Shown in pieces: positions 35,001-43,447 of a DNA stretch of 64,000 nucleotides. Position 1 is the stretch's first letter. The number at the start of each line of letters is the position of its first letter. The notes under the pieces are model-generated. The model saw only the letters and a program-made list of their open reading frames with translations, was not told the DNA's origin and made no database searches. This stretch comes from Actinostola sp. cb2023. Taxonomy: Eukaryota; Cnidaria; Anthozoa; Actiniaria; Actinostolidae. The DNA lies in assembly GCA_033675265.1 (NCBI GenBank), contig JAUJYZ010000853.1:1-64000 (forward strand), in the 5' to 3' direction. A program made the translations under genes and the position numbers.

Positions 35001-37084
35001 CTATTTCATGTCTTAGTTATATTATGCTAAAACTCGTTCCAAGTCCTCCACTTGTTTCTAAGGTGACTATAATTGATGCACAATTCATATTTTATTGCAG
35101 TATGTTTATGAAATGTAAAACCAAATTTGTAGGTGTGCCCGATTTAAGGCAATGAAGATTTTAAAGAATTTCAAGCTAAGACATGTTCCTTTTTTCTAGA
35201 CAATGAAGACCGTAAGGTGCAAGAAACTCATGATTGACCGAGCTAAGGCACCTACTAAGATTGGGACCTTAAAAGAAATTTCTCTCTTTGGCAATTTCCA
35301 GTTCCCCACGAGTGGCAGCTTTGCCTCAGGCATGGTTTCACAATCCCTTGCTGGTATTGGAAAGTTGGCTCAAAAGTCTAAAGAGCAGCTGCAGATTCTG
35401 TCAGGGAGAACCACACCGATTGTTGGTGACACTGGTGCAAAAGTGTCAGAAGAAGTGTGGCAACCAACAGATGGAGCAGTTAGGGGATCCTGTGATGGCA
35501 CAGAAACGTATTCTGTAAAGTTCATCCAACAAGCTGCTCACACCCAAGAACCTCCAAACTTGAGCCCACTATTAGAAGGGAACTTTGACCATCTAAAGCC
35601 ATCTGCTGGTTTTGCTCTGAAAAAAGGAGGGGCTAAGAGAACTGCATTCACCCAAGAACAAAAAGAAATTATGATTGCTTTTTATGACAGGCAGAAGACA
35701 TTACAAATCAGAGCGAATCCAAATGATGTTATAGAGGCAATGAAAGCAGCTGGGGTACCAGAGTTAAAAGAAATCCAAATCAAGAGCTGGTGGAGCACCT
35801 ATCACCGGAAGCAAAAACAACTTGCACAAGACATGAGGGAGGAGGCACAAGAACTCAGAAATCTTGCAGAAGGTATTTATTTTTATTTTATTGAACTTCA
35901 AGAAATGCTCAGGATTGTACGCATCACAGACAGGTGAAGTGCATAGAAGGGAGCCCTGGGCATGTTTTGAATAATGAGATCTGTCAGGTTCTTGATATAA
36001 AAAACTTTGGAACTTTGAGTAACTGGCTAAACACTAAGGTTGTTTTGATAGACATTTAAATGGGGAATATGGTTGATTTTGGTCAATGAGGGACATTTGG
36101 TCTAAATTTCCCTATTACTATTCATGAGCGATACTTGACTTAGAGCTTTCGCAAGGGATGTTCGATGTTAAATGTCCCTTGTGGATCAATGAAAACTGAG
36201 GTGGTCATGTGGTATTACTTGGGGTTAGTGTAACCCTTGTATACTAGGGACAACTGGTCTGTTGTTCCCATTTCTCATCTGATGATAGAAACAATACAGT
36301 TGTTCCTTGGATAACCCTACTTTCATGTAAACAGGGCATTTAAATTTGTAATAGTGCTTATGCAGAAATGTACTTCTTATCATCAGGGGGGTCCACAGAA
36401 ACAGTTAGCTCTGCATCATCGCCCACAGTAGAACAGATAACAATCCAACCCCCACTACTTCAAGGACACACGTCTCCATATTCACAAGATGTCACTGAAT
36501 GGAAACTGTCTGAATCACAGTCAAATATTGGTGGAAGATCAGGAAGTAACGCTTGTGTATTTATAGCACTATACACAGGGAAACTCATAATGCAAAGAAA
36601 TTTGGAATGGCCCCAAAATAACCACATTCCCAATGCATTGGTGGATGCCTTTAAGGATGCAATGACCAACGGCAATAAGATCCATGACGACCTCTTCGAT
36701 CTTAGTCCTGTCAATCTTGAAGTGGATGATGCGGTTGTTATGGCAGGAGAAGAGTGCGGGGTACAGACAGTACTCTACCAGACTGATGTATTTGGTGCTA
36801 ACCCACAAACCCAACTAGCCGACCTATTTGATATAGAGGCACAACACATGTTAAAGAGTTGTAGCGTTGTGGTAGCAGATGGTCGAGCTTTGCTCTTTAT
36901 TGTCAACCAGGATAAGTCTGCCATGTTACTGGATTCACATAATCATGGTAACCATGGTGCAGTTATTGCACACACTAGTCCTGGTGACGTAGTGTCCCTT
37001 GCTGTATGGCTGAAAGCAATGATGCAAACTGATTGTCAATGTACACTAAATATTGCATCGGTTCACAAAATTATGTATCGTTAG
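29048..37084 (+). CDS. TE2 transposase with homeodomain-like and C-terminal cysteine-protease-like domains
   Basis: Eight exons join in phase: 29,048-29,254; 30,710-30,823; 31,092-32,164; 32,513-32,763; 33,449-33,747; 34,452-34,669; 35,200-35,872; 36,387-37,084. About 1,180 residues result. Order: an N-terminal Cys/His zinc region (CCCPRH, CVYCRD); a helical region; a likely catalytic core with IDYKMK, SDNGPHYHN and GKTVLDTHF (candidate D-D-D triad); a homeodomain-like helix set near residue 870 (KRTAFTQEQKEIM, IQIKSWW). The last exon adds a papain-like candidate with GSNACVFIAL and, about 130 residues later, LLDSHNHG. A Cys followed by Asp-x-His is the active-site pattern of some deubiquitinating proteases, but this is inference. 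One frameshift lies near 31,475-31,490, where a base seems missing. The first copy of exon 2 (29,658-29,759) has lost its donor. It is otherwise well preserved. Confidence 0.78.
29797..29930. mobile_element. Inverted-repeat element in TE2 intron
   Basis: The left TACTTATTGACTGAGTGGG pairs with the right CCCACTCAGTCAATAAGCA. Inner GGGAAAATAT pairs with ATATTTTCCT. It has no ORF and is a MITE. Confidence 0.85.
30175..30521. mobile_element. Inverted-repeat element with AGAATTCCGATAG ends
   Basis: The ends AGAATTCCGATAGTAACGG and CCGTTACTATCGGAATTCT are exact complements. Further CCGTTACTTT repeats lie inside. It is a non-autonomous element in TE2. Confidence 0.88.
33049..33399. mobile_element. 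Inverted-repeat element in TE2 intron with nested inner arms
   Basis: The outer ends TGCAGATAGTTTTGAGTTGT and ACAACTCAAAACTATCTGCA are exact complements. Inner arms (CGAAATATGGCGACCAATTT and its complement) form a second long hairpin. Confidence 0.9.
33840..34290. mobile_element. Inverted-repeat element in TE2 intron, related copy near 54.8 kb
   Basis: The left TTAAAGTGCATATCAGGCTT pairs with the right AAGCCTGATATGCACTTTAA. Inner TTCAGTATTTTGTGATTTGA pairs with its complement. A partial relative with the same TTCAGTATTTTGTGATTTGA phrase occurs at about 54,770-55,100. Confidence 0.9.
34679..35069. mobile_element. Inverted-repeat element in TE2 intron
   Basis: The left CTTTAGAAACGAGTGGAGGA pairs with the right TCCTCCACTTGTTTCTAAGG. 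AACGAGTTTTTA and AAAACTCGTT also pair. It fills most of the intron between exons 6 and 7. Confidence 0.85.
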
Positions 37085-37522
37085 AAGAAACCTTACTGTT
37101 TTATCGTCCATATGCATTTACTTTATTCATAATATTAGCATTTTCTACTATTTTATGGGGATACGACATGACGTGTGATTTTGACTGAAAAGATGCTATT
37201 TCCAGTAGCATGCATTTGTATTGATACAAAATAAATAATGTAATTCTAAAGACTTTCCGTCATCGGAAAGATCTAGAGGGAAAATAAACTTAAGGTGGGC
37301 AGTACTTCCCGAGAGGGGGTAGCCATGAAACAGACAAATACAATAATTGTTTTTATCATTTATTGAACTCTCGCTTTACTCTATGTGCAGGTTGAACAAT
37401 GTAGAACTTAGACGAACGATTTGAAGATCAGTATCAATGAAAAAGAACTGAAACATTACTATTAACTTTATGTAGTTCCTGGTATTGGAACGTTCTTCTA
37501 AATTAGTAAAATAAAGTCTTTC

Positions 37523-38384
37523 TTATATCTTGAAATTGTGCATGAGCACTGCAATGACTGCCTTGATTTGGTTGTATCTCAGGTCAGTCACATCCTTTAT
37601 TTCACGCAGTGTGATTCCACTTTTGTTTGTCTGTTCCATAATCATTCTAAAGGCAACCTTATCAATGCATAAATCTTGAAGGATCTTTTTTCTTTCCTGC
37701 TCGCCTCCAGCTCCGTCTGCCAATATGTCTATGCAATAGACCTCCGCAGTTGCCTCTGAGACGCGCAGCTGCTCAGCTATATGCTGGAACGAGTCTCCCG
37801 CGCGCCATTGTATATAGCAGTTTTTTTTCTTGTGACTTGTGGTTGTCTTGCCATACAACTGTTTCAGCCCACTGGCCTGAAAGAGGAATGGACATAAAAA
37901 AACCCGAGAGTTAGATTTTTATGAACACTAAATGACGAGACGTCAAGTGATAAACTTATGGGTAATGCAGTATTCTGACTCCAGGGAGGTGTTTGTATTT
38001 ATATAATTATCTTTGGATATGAAGGACCGAACCGGGGGGTTTCTGTGCAAAAGGTGCACGAAGTTGATACCGGGTTGATACTGGTCCACAGGTCGCGCAA
38101 AGTACTGAACAACGACACGCGACTATCGAGCACAGTCTTATTAGATGTTCAAGTGAAAAACAAAACGCGGGGATTCTAATAAAACCTGATAAATAAAACT
38201 TACCGATGAAAGTTTAGCATGTTTGTTGGCCACGTTGCATGTATCGGGGCTCGCACATCGTTTGTTTCTGTAAATCATAAGAGACTTGCTCAAAAACGTA
38301 ATATATCCTATTCAAAAACTGATGGTATCTGAAGTAGCAGTCTTTGATGATTGCTTTTCAAGGTACATACCTTTGTTGCTCCAT
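37523..38384 (-). CDS. Small helix-turn-helix protein carried by TE2
   Basis: Three exons fit in phase: 38,371-38,384 (ATG plus 11 nt), 38,204-38,267 and 37,523-37,876. They give about 143 residues. The start reads MEQQRNKRCASPDTC. The middle has a helix-turn-helix-like stretch (GDSFQHIAEQLRVSEATAEV), and the end a second helical segment (GITLREIKDVTDLRYNQIKA). The first motif resembles the helix-turn-helix found at the C-terminus of RecQ/WRN-type helicases, but no helicase motor is present. It may bind DNA, for instance as a regulator of the element. It is divergent from the F-box gene, with only 168 bp between start codons. Confidence 0.6.
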
Positions 38385-38552
38385 GATATTACTGATTCAC
38401 GATAGGTATACCAACGAGTACAGTAAAACGGAAATACCAACAACCAACACAAAGAAACTCAGTGGAATATGAGACTCACTCAAACGATGAATAGAGCATT
38501 ATTTCCATTATTTTCTAGGTGTTAGTTTGAGTGACTCAGCAACCATTCATTC
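38385..38552. promoter_or_regulatory. Candidate bidirectional promoter of TE2 cargo genes
   Basis: This 168-bp space separates the divergent start codons at 38,384 (minus) and 38,553 (plus). Complementary phrases AGTGAGTCTCATATTCC-like and GTTTGAGTGACTCA occur here. Shared control is inferred from arrangement only. Confidence 0.35.
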
Positions 38553-39206
38553 ATGGCTATTGCATGCGTACTTTTGAGTACTTCAAAAGCCTTAGTCATG
38601 GACATGGATTCACACATATGGTTTTTCATTTTTTGTTATCTCAATTCTTCTGACATAGCAAGGGTCTCTGTAACTTGTTTGGCGTGGTGGAACTTTGTCT
38701 TTGGTAAGAAAACGATTCTTTTCAGAAGAATTCTGGAACAATGTGAAGAGCTCAATATTTCTAGACTTGGCAGCACGTATACTCGACTTCCGCTTCAAAT
38801 CTTTAGAGGATTGTTGAGCCTTGACATCGGATCGACAGAAGTAACGAGCAAGCATTTACTGAAGATTGTAAAACTAGCTGATTTACAATATTTGGACGTC
38901 TCAAACTGTCCCCGACTGGAAGATGAATTCATTTTCCGTGGCAAAAACAGTTTAGGAGAGCTCGCACAGTTGGACATTTCACACAACTCCAACATTTCAA
39001 TTTTAGGCCTGGCCTGTTTGTGCTCATACTCCGAACTCCAGCTTATTTATTTCCATGGAATGAAGCTAAACCATAACCAAATGCTTTTTTTAAGCAAAAC
39101 GTTCAATACAGTGTCTCGAGGGGAGTGTGAAATCGAAACAGAAGACGGCGAATATCCTTTGCGGCTTTACCGCGAGTTTGAGGAGGAACTGATTGTAGAC
39201 TTCTAA
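38553..39206 (+). CDS. F-box/leucine-rich-repeat-like protein carried by TE2
   Basis: This is an intact single-exon ORF of 217 residues, with possible alternative starts at Met16 or Met18. Residues about 18-52 match an F-box pattern (MDSHIWFFIFCYLNSSDIAR, then a Cys-x2-Trp-Trp helix). Several leucine-rich repeats follow, with segments such as LLSLDIGSTEV, LQYLDVSNCPRLED and LAQLDISHNSNI. F-box proteins bind Skp1 and recruit substrates to SCF ubiquitin ligases, and LRRs usually bind the substrate. The gene lies 440 bp inside TE2's right end. No intron or frameshift is seen. Function within the transposon life cycle is unknown; the target might be host silencing factors or the transposase itself. 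Confidence 0.72.
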   Translation: MAIACVLLSTSKALVMDMDSHIWFFIFCYLNSSDIARVSVTCLAWWNFVFGKKTILFRRILEQCEELNISRLGSTYTRLPLQIFRGLLSLDIGSTEVTSKHLLKIVKLADLQYLDVSNCPRLEDEFIFRGKNSLGELAQLDISHNSNISILGLACLCSYSELQLIYFHGMKLNHNQMLFLSKTFNTVSRGECEIETEDGEYPLRLYREFEEELIVDF

Positions 39207-40093
39207 CATTTTCTAATCGTGGGGTCGATAACAAGATTTACAATTTGCAGATAAATAACAGATATGACAAACAAATTCTTCAACGAGGCAAGAAATAGAC
39301 TTCAAAATTTATTCGGTATTTGTTTATGTTACTGTTTGTGTGAAAGGTGAGATCTTGAACAGCCTTATGGTATCATATTGCTCCCTCATAAGTCGGAGCT
39401 ATCTAAATGATGGACTTTTTCTGATGGTTCCCCATTTTACATTGACCAGAGATTTCGCATATAGTTAGTTTAAAGTTCTAACAATGCTTTGTTATATAAG
39501 ATTTGCTCAAAATGACTTTATAACTTCGTACTACTGTTTAGAAATTCAAAATTCGCGCGTTTCGCGCCGATAACCAATAGGAAGGGCGCATTTTAATCTC
39601 ATTAAATTTGATACTAACTGTCATTTGTGCAAGAATGTAGCTCAATTTGCCTACTTCTTACGCGGACCATTACTTAAATGATCGATGTATGGTTTTGAAC
39701 AAGATACGTATTTCTGTAAATATAGTCACTTTCAAGGATCGCCGTTCTTTTATAAATAACTTAAAATGATTTAAACTGCTATATTTTGGTTAAATTAAGT
39801 CCAATCTGTGCACCCATGTTGAGAAAATATCGTTGTTTACGTTTTAGAGTGTGCGCGACACTTTCCAAAAGTGCACAATTTTGACTTGGCGCGTGACGAA
39901 TTCAGCGTTTTCGGGTCGAAATAGTTTTTTGGCGATAATTTTTTGAAATAATAGATATTTCAATAAATCAGCCTCATTTACTTTCCCTGCCTACAAAGTC
40001 CTTTCAATAGACAAAATATAAGCCAATTCGATTTTACGACTGTGTCCGCGAATTTTGAATTTTTCTTTGGTTCTTACTGACATTCACTCTTAA

Positions 40094-40573
40094 TATTGTT
40101 CCACATGCTTTTCTACGGCTTTGATGTGGATGTCTTGGATAATTAATATGGGTGCATTTGACTGATACTACAGTTCCATCATATTTTCTTTTGATGCATT
40201 TATCAATGTCATATAAAGTTTTGCAATTTGGGCACACTGCAAACTTTTCAAAATTATCTCTCTCTAGAAACATAAACTTGTGCACCATATACATACTTTC
40301 TGGTATAATCCGTGCAAACTCAACTAACAACTCTACTTGGCATGCCTCACCAATACATCTCAGGAACTCTTTCATAAATCTGAGAAGGACAATAATTGCT
40401 CTATCTGCAACTTTAAAGACAGTCTTGAATAGGAGTAAACACAAAAGCAGAGTTCTTGATTCTGATGAATGATCATTTTGATAGAATTCTTCATTCTCAT
40501 TATCAGTAACTTCATCTTCCTCGCCATATTCATAATTACCAATACTAGATTCTTGCTCATAAAAAACAAACAA
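40094..40573 (-). pseudogene. Tnp2/CACTA-like transposase N-terminal exon, cut by TE1
   Basis: The exon probably starts after a T-rich acceptor near 40,560. It encodes an acidic start (YGEEDEVTDNENEEF), a helical region (VADRAIIVLLRFMKEFLRCI), then a Cys cluster (CPNCKTLYDIDKC, CTHINYPRHP, RRKACGTIL). I recall this arrangement from Tnp2 (EnSpm/CACTA) proteins in cnidarians. The frame then enters TE1 at the TTAA. Joined across a single TTAA to 21,351, the frame stays open. The upstream exons were not found. Confidence 0.55.
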
Positions 40574-41034
40574 ACAATTTTAAAATATATGCAGTAAACT
40601 CTCCCCATTCCTCCCTGCAGCATTATATATAGTGAACCAGAAACAGTCAAACCTCTTCGCTTTCAATTTCATGAATGTCCAATACACACCACCAGATACC
40701 AATGGAGAAATCGATTTTACCATTCGTACGAATGGTGAATTTAACACAGGGAACCCGAATTTATCAATTGAATCTAACTATAATAATAATATATGTTCGA
40801 TGACCGGGATACCTTGGGAATTACTATACGTATTTTTCTTCTAATGGGAAGTCTGTGGAATCTGACTCGTTCTGGGGAACCCTAGCTTTTTTCTAACGGG
40901 AACCCTGTGGAATCTTAGAGGCCTTGAAAAGTTTTACCAATGGTACCATTCATTCAAATGGTGAGACCGGAAGTTGAACGGTGAATCGTGTTGTCTGGTG
41001 GTTCGATTCGAACACCGATATGTGCGATTCTAAT

Positions 41035-41760
41035 ATTGCTAGATTCGAACACCGATATGTGCGATTCCAATGGAAACCGAACTGAAATTATAAACCGAAC
41101 TTCATATTGCTTCATGTATATGATGCTTCGTTCTTAAAAGATTCGAACACCGATATGTGCGATTCTAATATTGCTCGATTCGAACACCGATATGTGCGAT
41201 TCTAATATTGCTATCTCCATAAAAGATATGTGTATTCTTCGATCCAGCCCAGACTATTCAATGGAAACCGAACTGAAATTATATTACATACCTTCATATT
41301 GCTTCATGTATATGATGCTTCGTTCTTAAAAGATTCGAATCACCGATATGTGTATTCTAATTGCTATCTCCATAAAGGATATGTGTATTCTTCGATCCAG
41401 ACTATTCAATGGAAACCGAACTGAAATTATATTACATACCTTCATATTGCTTCATGTATATGATGCTTCGTTCTTAAAAGATTCGAATCACCGATATGTG
41501 TATTCTAATTGCTATCTCCATAAAAGATATGTGTATTCTTCGATCCAGACTATTCAATGGAAACCAAACTGAAATTATATTACATACCTTCATATTGCTT
41601 CATGTATATGATGCTTCGTTCTTAAAAGATTCGAACCACCGATATGTGTATTGTAATTGCTATCTCCATAAATACATTCGATCCGATCCAGACTATTCAA
41701 TGGAAACAATTATAGTGAAATTATATTGCATACATTCCTTGACTGTTCAATTTGCTGGCT
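41035..41760 (+). repeat. 148-bp satellite with GATTCGAACACCGATATGTG phrases
   Basis: Units of about 148 bp are marked by CTTCATATTGCTTCATGTAT, then GATTCGAATCACCGATATGT and ATTCAATGGAAACCGAACTG. They repeat about four times, with shorter partial units at 41,035-41,220. The ORFs spanning them are artefacts of the period. Confidence 0.9.
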
Positions 41761-41779
41761 ATTCTTGGTTACAGTTTTG

Positions 41780-42880
41780 AATGGTTTTGATCGGCTCAGT
41801 ATCAGTTTGTTTTTATTTCTGTAATGTGCTTTTGTGCTGATATTTGAGAAGTGTGTGTGGTGTATGAATCACGTTCCTCTGTCAATGAACTCTGATGAGT
41901 AGCAGACCTGATGGACCTTTTAAAACATCGTCTGAAGAAAATGACAACTATACGATGGCTCTAAAATTATCTTATTATTGTCATTTACTCAACAATCCCT
42001 GCAATATGTCTCGCAACTCCTAACTCGCAACTTCTTGACTCGTATTGTTACTACACTCATTATAGATAGATGATACAATTAGTTTACTTACTGGCTAAGC
42101 TGTCATTTTGGACCACATTAATATTTTAGTCGGGATGTCTTTTCCAGACGATAAGCCGGGCTACATTTTGACAGGTTCGCAACACATCATTATCGAACCC
42201 CGTTGTCACAGTTTTAAAATACATGTGTCTGCTAACGGATTGCAACATTACTTCAACTTTCAGAAATATAAAAAAACCATAACAATAGCATAAGAACAAT
42301 TTACTTCCATGACGTTTAATGTATCTCAAAGGAGAATAACTTATCAACTTATTTTAACAATTCCTGAAATATGTTTATTTACTGGCTAAGCTGTCATTTA
42401 CAGCCAAATATACTTTCATCTATCGATAACTATCCTTTTAGATCGGATGTCTATTCGAGATAAGAAGTAGCGCCATTGTGACAAGCTCGAAACACCTAAT
42501 TATCGAATTCCATTCTCGCCGTTAAAAATTTACTACTTTCGCTTACTCCAGATAAGTGAAAAAACAAATCTATAGCAATCCAAATCCTCGATTATGCATC
42601 GTCATTTGGAAAGATCGTTGTAACATTAGTATATTAAACAGCTAACATTTTAAAATAACGAAGTGGGTGGTAATTCTTCATAAGAAGAGATAATCACATT
42701 AATCCAAGTGTAATTGCTTATCATCAACAGTTTTCAATTGTTGAATATATTACATGAATACAAAGCTTAAATATTGTTTCCCAATATTCTTTAACTAGTT
42801 TATCATTCCTACATGGATAACTTAAAATGTTATCGAAATCTTAAGCTATTAAAAAGAGTGAAGTATTAACGAACGACATT
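41780..42880. other. Intergenic, no gene seen
   Basis: This AT-rich stretch contains a direct repeat of TTACTGGCTAAGCTGTCATTT at about 42,090 and 42,372. No coding signal was found. Confidence 0.5.
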
Positions 42881-42884
42881 CTAT

Positions 42885-42986
42885 CATGAAGTCTGTCACT
42901 CACCATTATATGATAAGCCTTTAATGAGTCATGCCTCAATCGTGAAACGACTTTTAACAATATGAATTAAAAAGCTATCCATTATG
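42885..42986 (+). repeat. Dispersed repeat flanking the IS3EU-like insertion (left half)
   Basis: GAATTAAAAAGCTATCCATT here and TCCAAGAGCTTTAACACT at 49,483 match the continuous copy at about 58,650-58,806. The transposon therefore landed in a pre-existing dispersed repeat. The target ATTATG is at 42,981-42,986. Confidence 0.85.
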
Positions 42987-43004
42987 TACGGTGGCCCATA
43001 GGGG

Positions 43005-43245
43005 ACATGCTGCATGTTAGACGAGTTGCTGCATGTTAGAAACGAGTTGCTGCATGTTAGACGAGTTGCTGCATGTTATAGACGAGTTGCTGCATGTTAG
43101 ACGAGTTGCTGCATGTTAGAAACGAGTTGCTGCATGTTAGAAACGAGTTGCTGCATGTTAGACGAGTTGCTGCATGTTAGACGAGTTGCTGCAAGTTATA
43201 GACGAGTTGCTGCATGTTAGACGAGTTGCTGCATGTTAGACGATA
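43005..43245 (+). repeat. Left subterminal array of 19-21-bp units
   Basis: About 13 units of ACGAGTTGCTGCATGTTAG with 2-bp spacer variants (GAA, TAG) form most of the left inverted repeat. Such arrays are typical binding platforms for transposases. Confidence 0.95.
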
Positions 43246-43447
43246 TAAGTACTGCGCGCGCCGGTCAAACGTAAGCCCACGTCACATGCAGCCCAATTAT
43301 TAATAGTAGAGATTGGGATGCCTGTGGTAGGCCGAGAAGACTGGATCCTAACTTAGCAGCCACGCAGTTTTTGGCGGCGGCCATGTTTGTTCGTGTGGTT
43401 TCTCATGTTTTACTTTTAGTTTTAGTACGTCCTGTTCTGCTTGAATA

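Larger units (their letters stand above)
28638..39673 (+). mobile_element. TE2: 11,036-bp TTAA transposon with ubiquitin-related cargo
   Basis: The terminal inverted repeats are exact over 26 bp (GTAATGGTCCGCGTAAGAAG, then TAGGCA) at 28,638-28,663 and 39,648-39,673. The flanks are GTAA (28,634-28,637, read as a mutated TTAA) and TTAA (39,674-39,677). The element splits TE1's right inverted repeat. The uninterrupted left repeat shows the pre-insertion site with one TTAA. It carries a spliced transposase-protease gene (plus), a small helix-turn-helix gene (minus) and an F-box/LRR gene (plus), and at least five inverted-repeat elements in introns. TE1 and TE2 transposases are related, so this is a family member inserted into a family member. 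Confidence 0.88.
21356..40089 (-). mobile_element. TE1: TTAA-target DNA transposon with long inverted repeats, interrupted by TE2
   Basis: The outer ends read GAGTGAATGTCAGTAAGAAC (left) and its complement (right), each next to TTAA (21,352-21,355 and 40,090-40,093). The inverted repeats are long: 21,356 to about 22,165 on the left, and about 28,215-28,633 plus 39,678-40,089 on the right. The right repeat is split by TE2. Without TE2, TE1 is about 7.7 kb. It encloses a decayed transposase on the minus strand. A TTAA target is known for piggyBac and Kolobok elements. I cannot decide the superfamily by eye. Confidence 0.82.

Noticed and set aside
41230..41780. Three overlapping ORFs with nearly the same peptide
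   Set aside because: They are produced by the 148-bp satellite.
43005..43245. CRISPR-like array
   Set aside because: The units are contiguous with 0-2 bp between them and lie in the inverted ends of a eukaryotic transposon; there are no spacers or cas genes.
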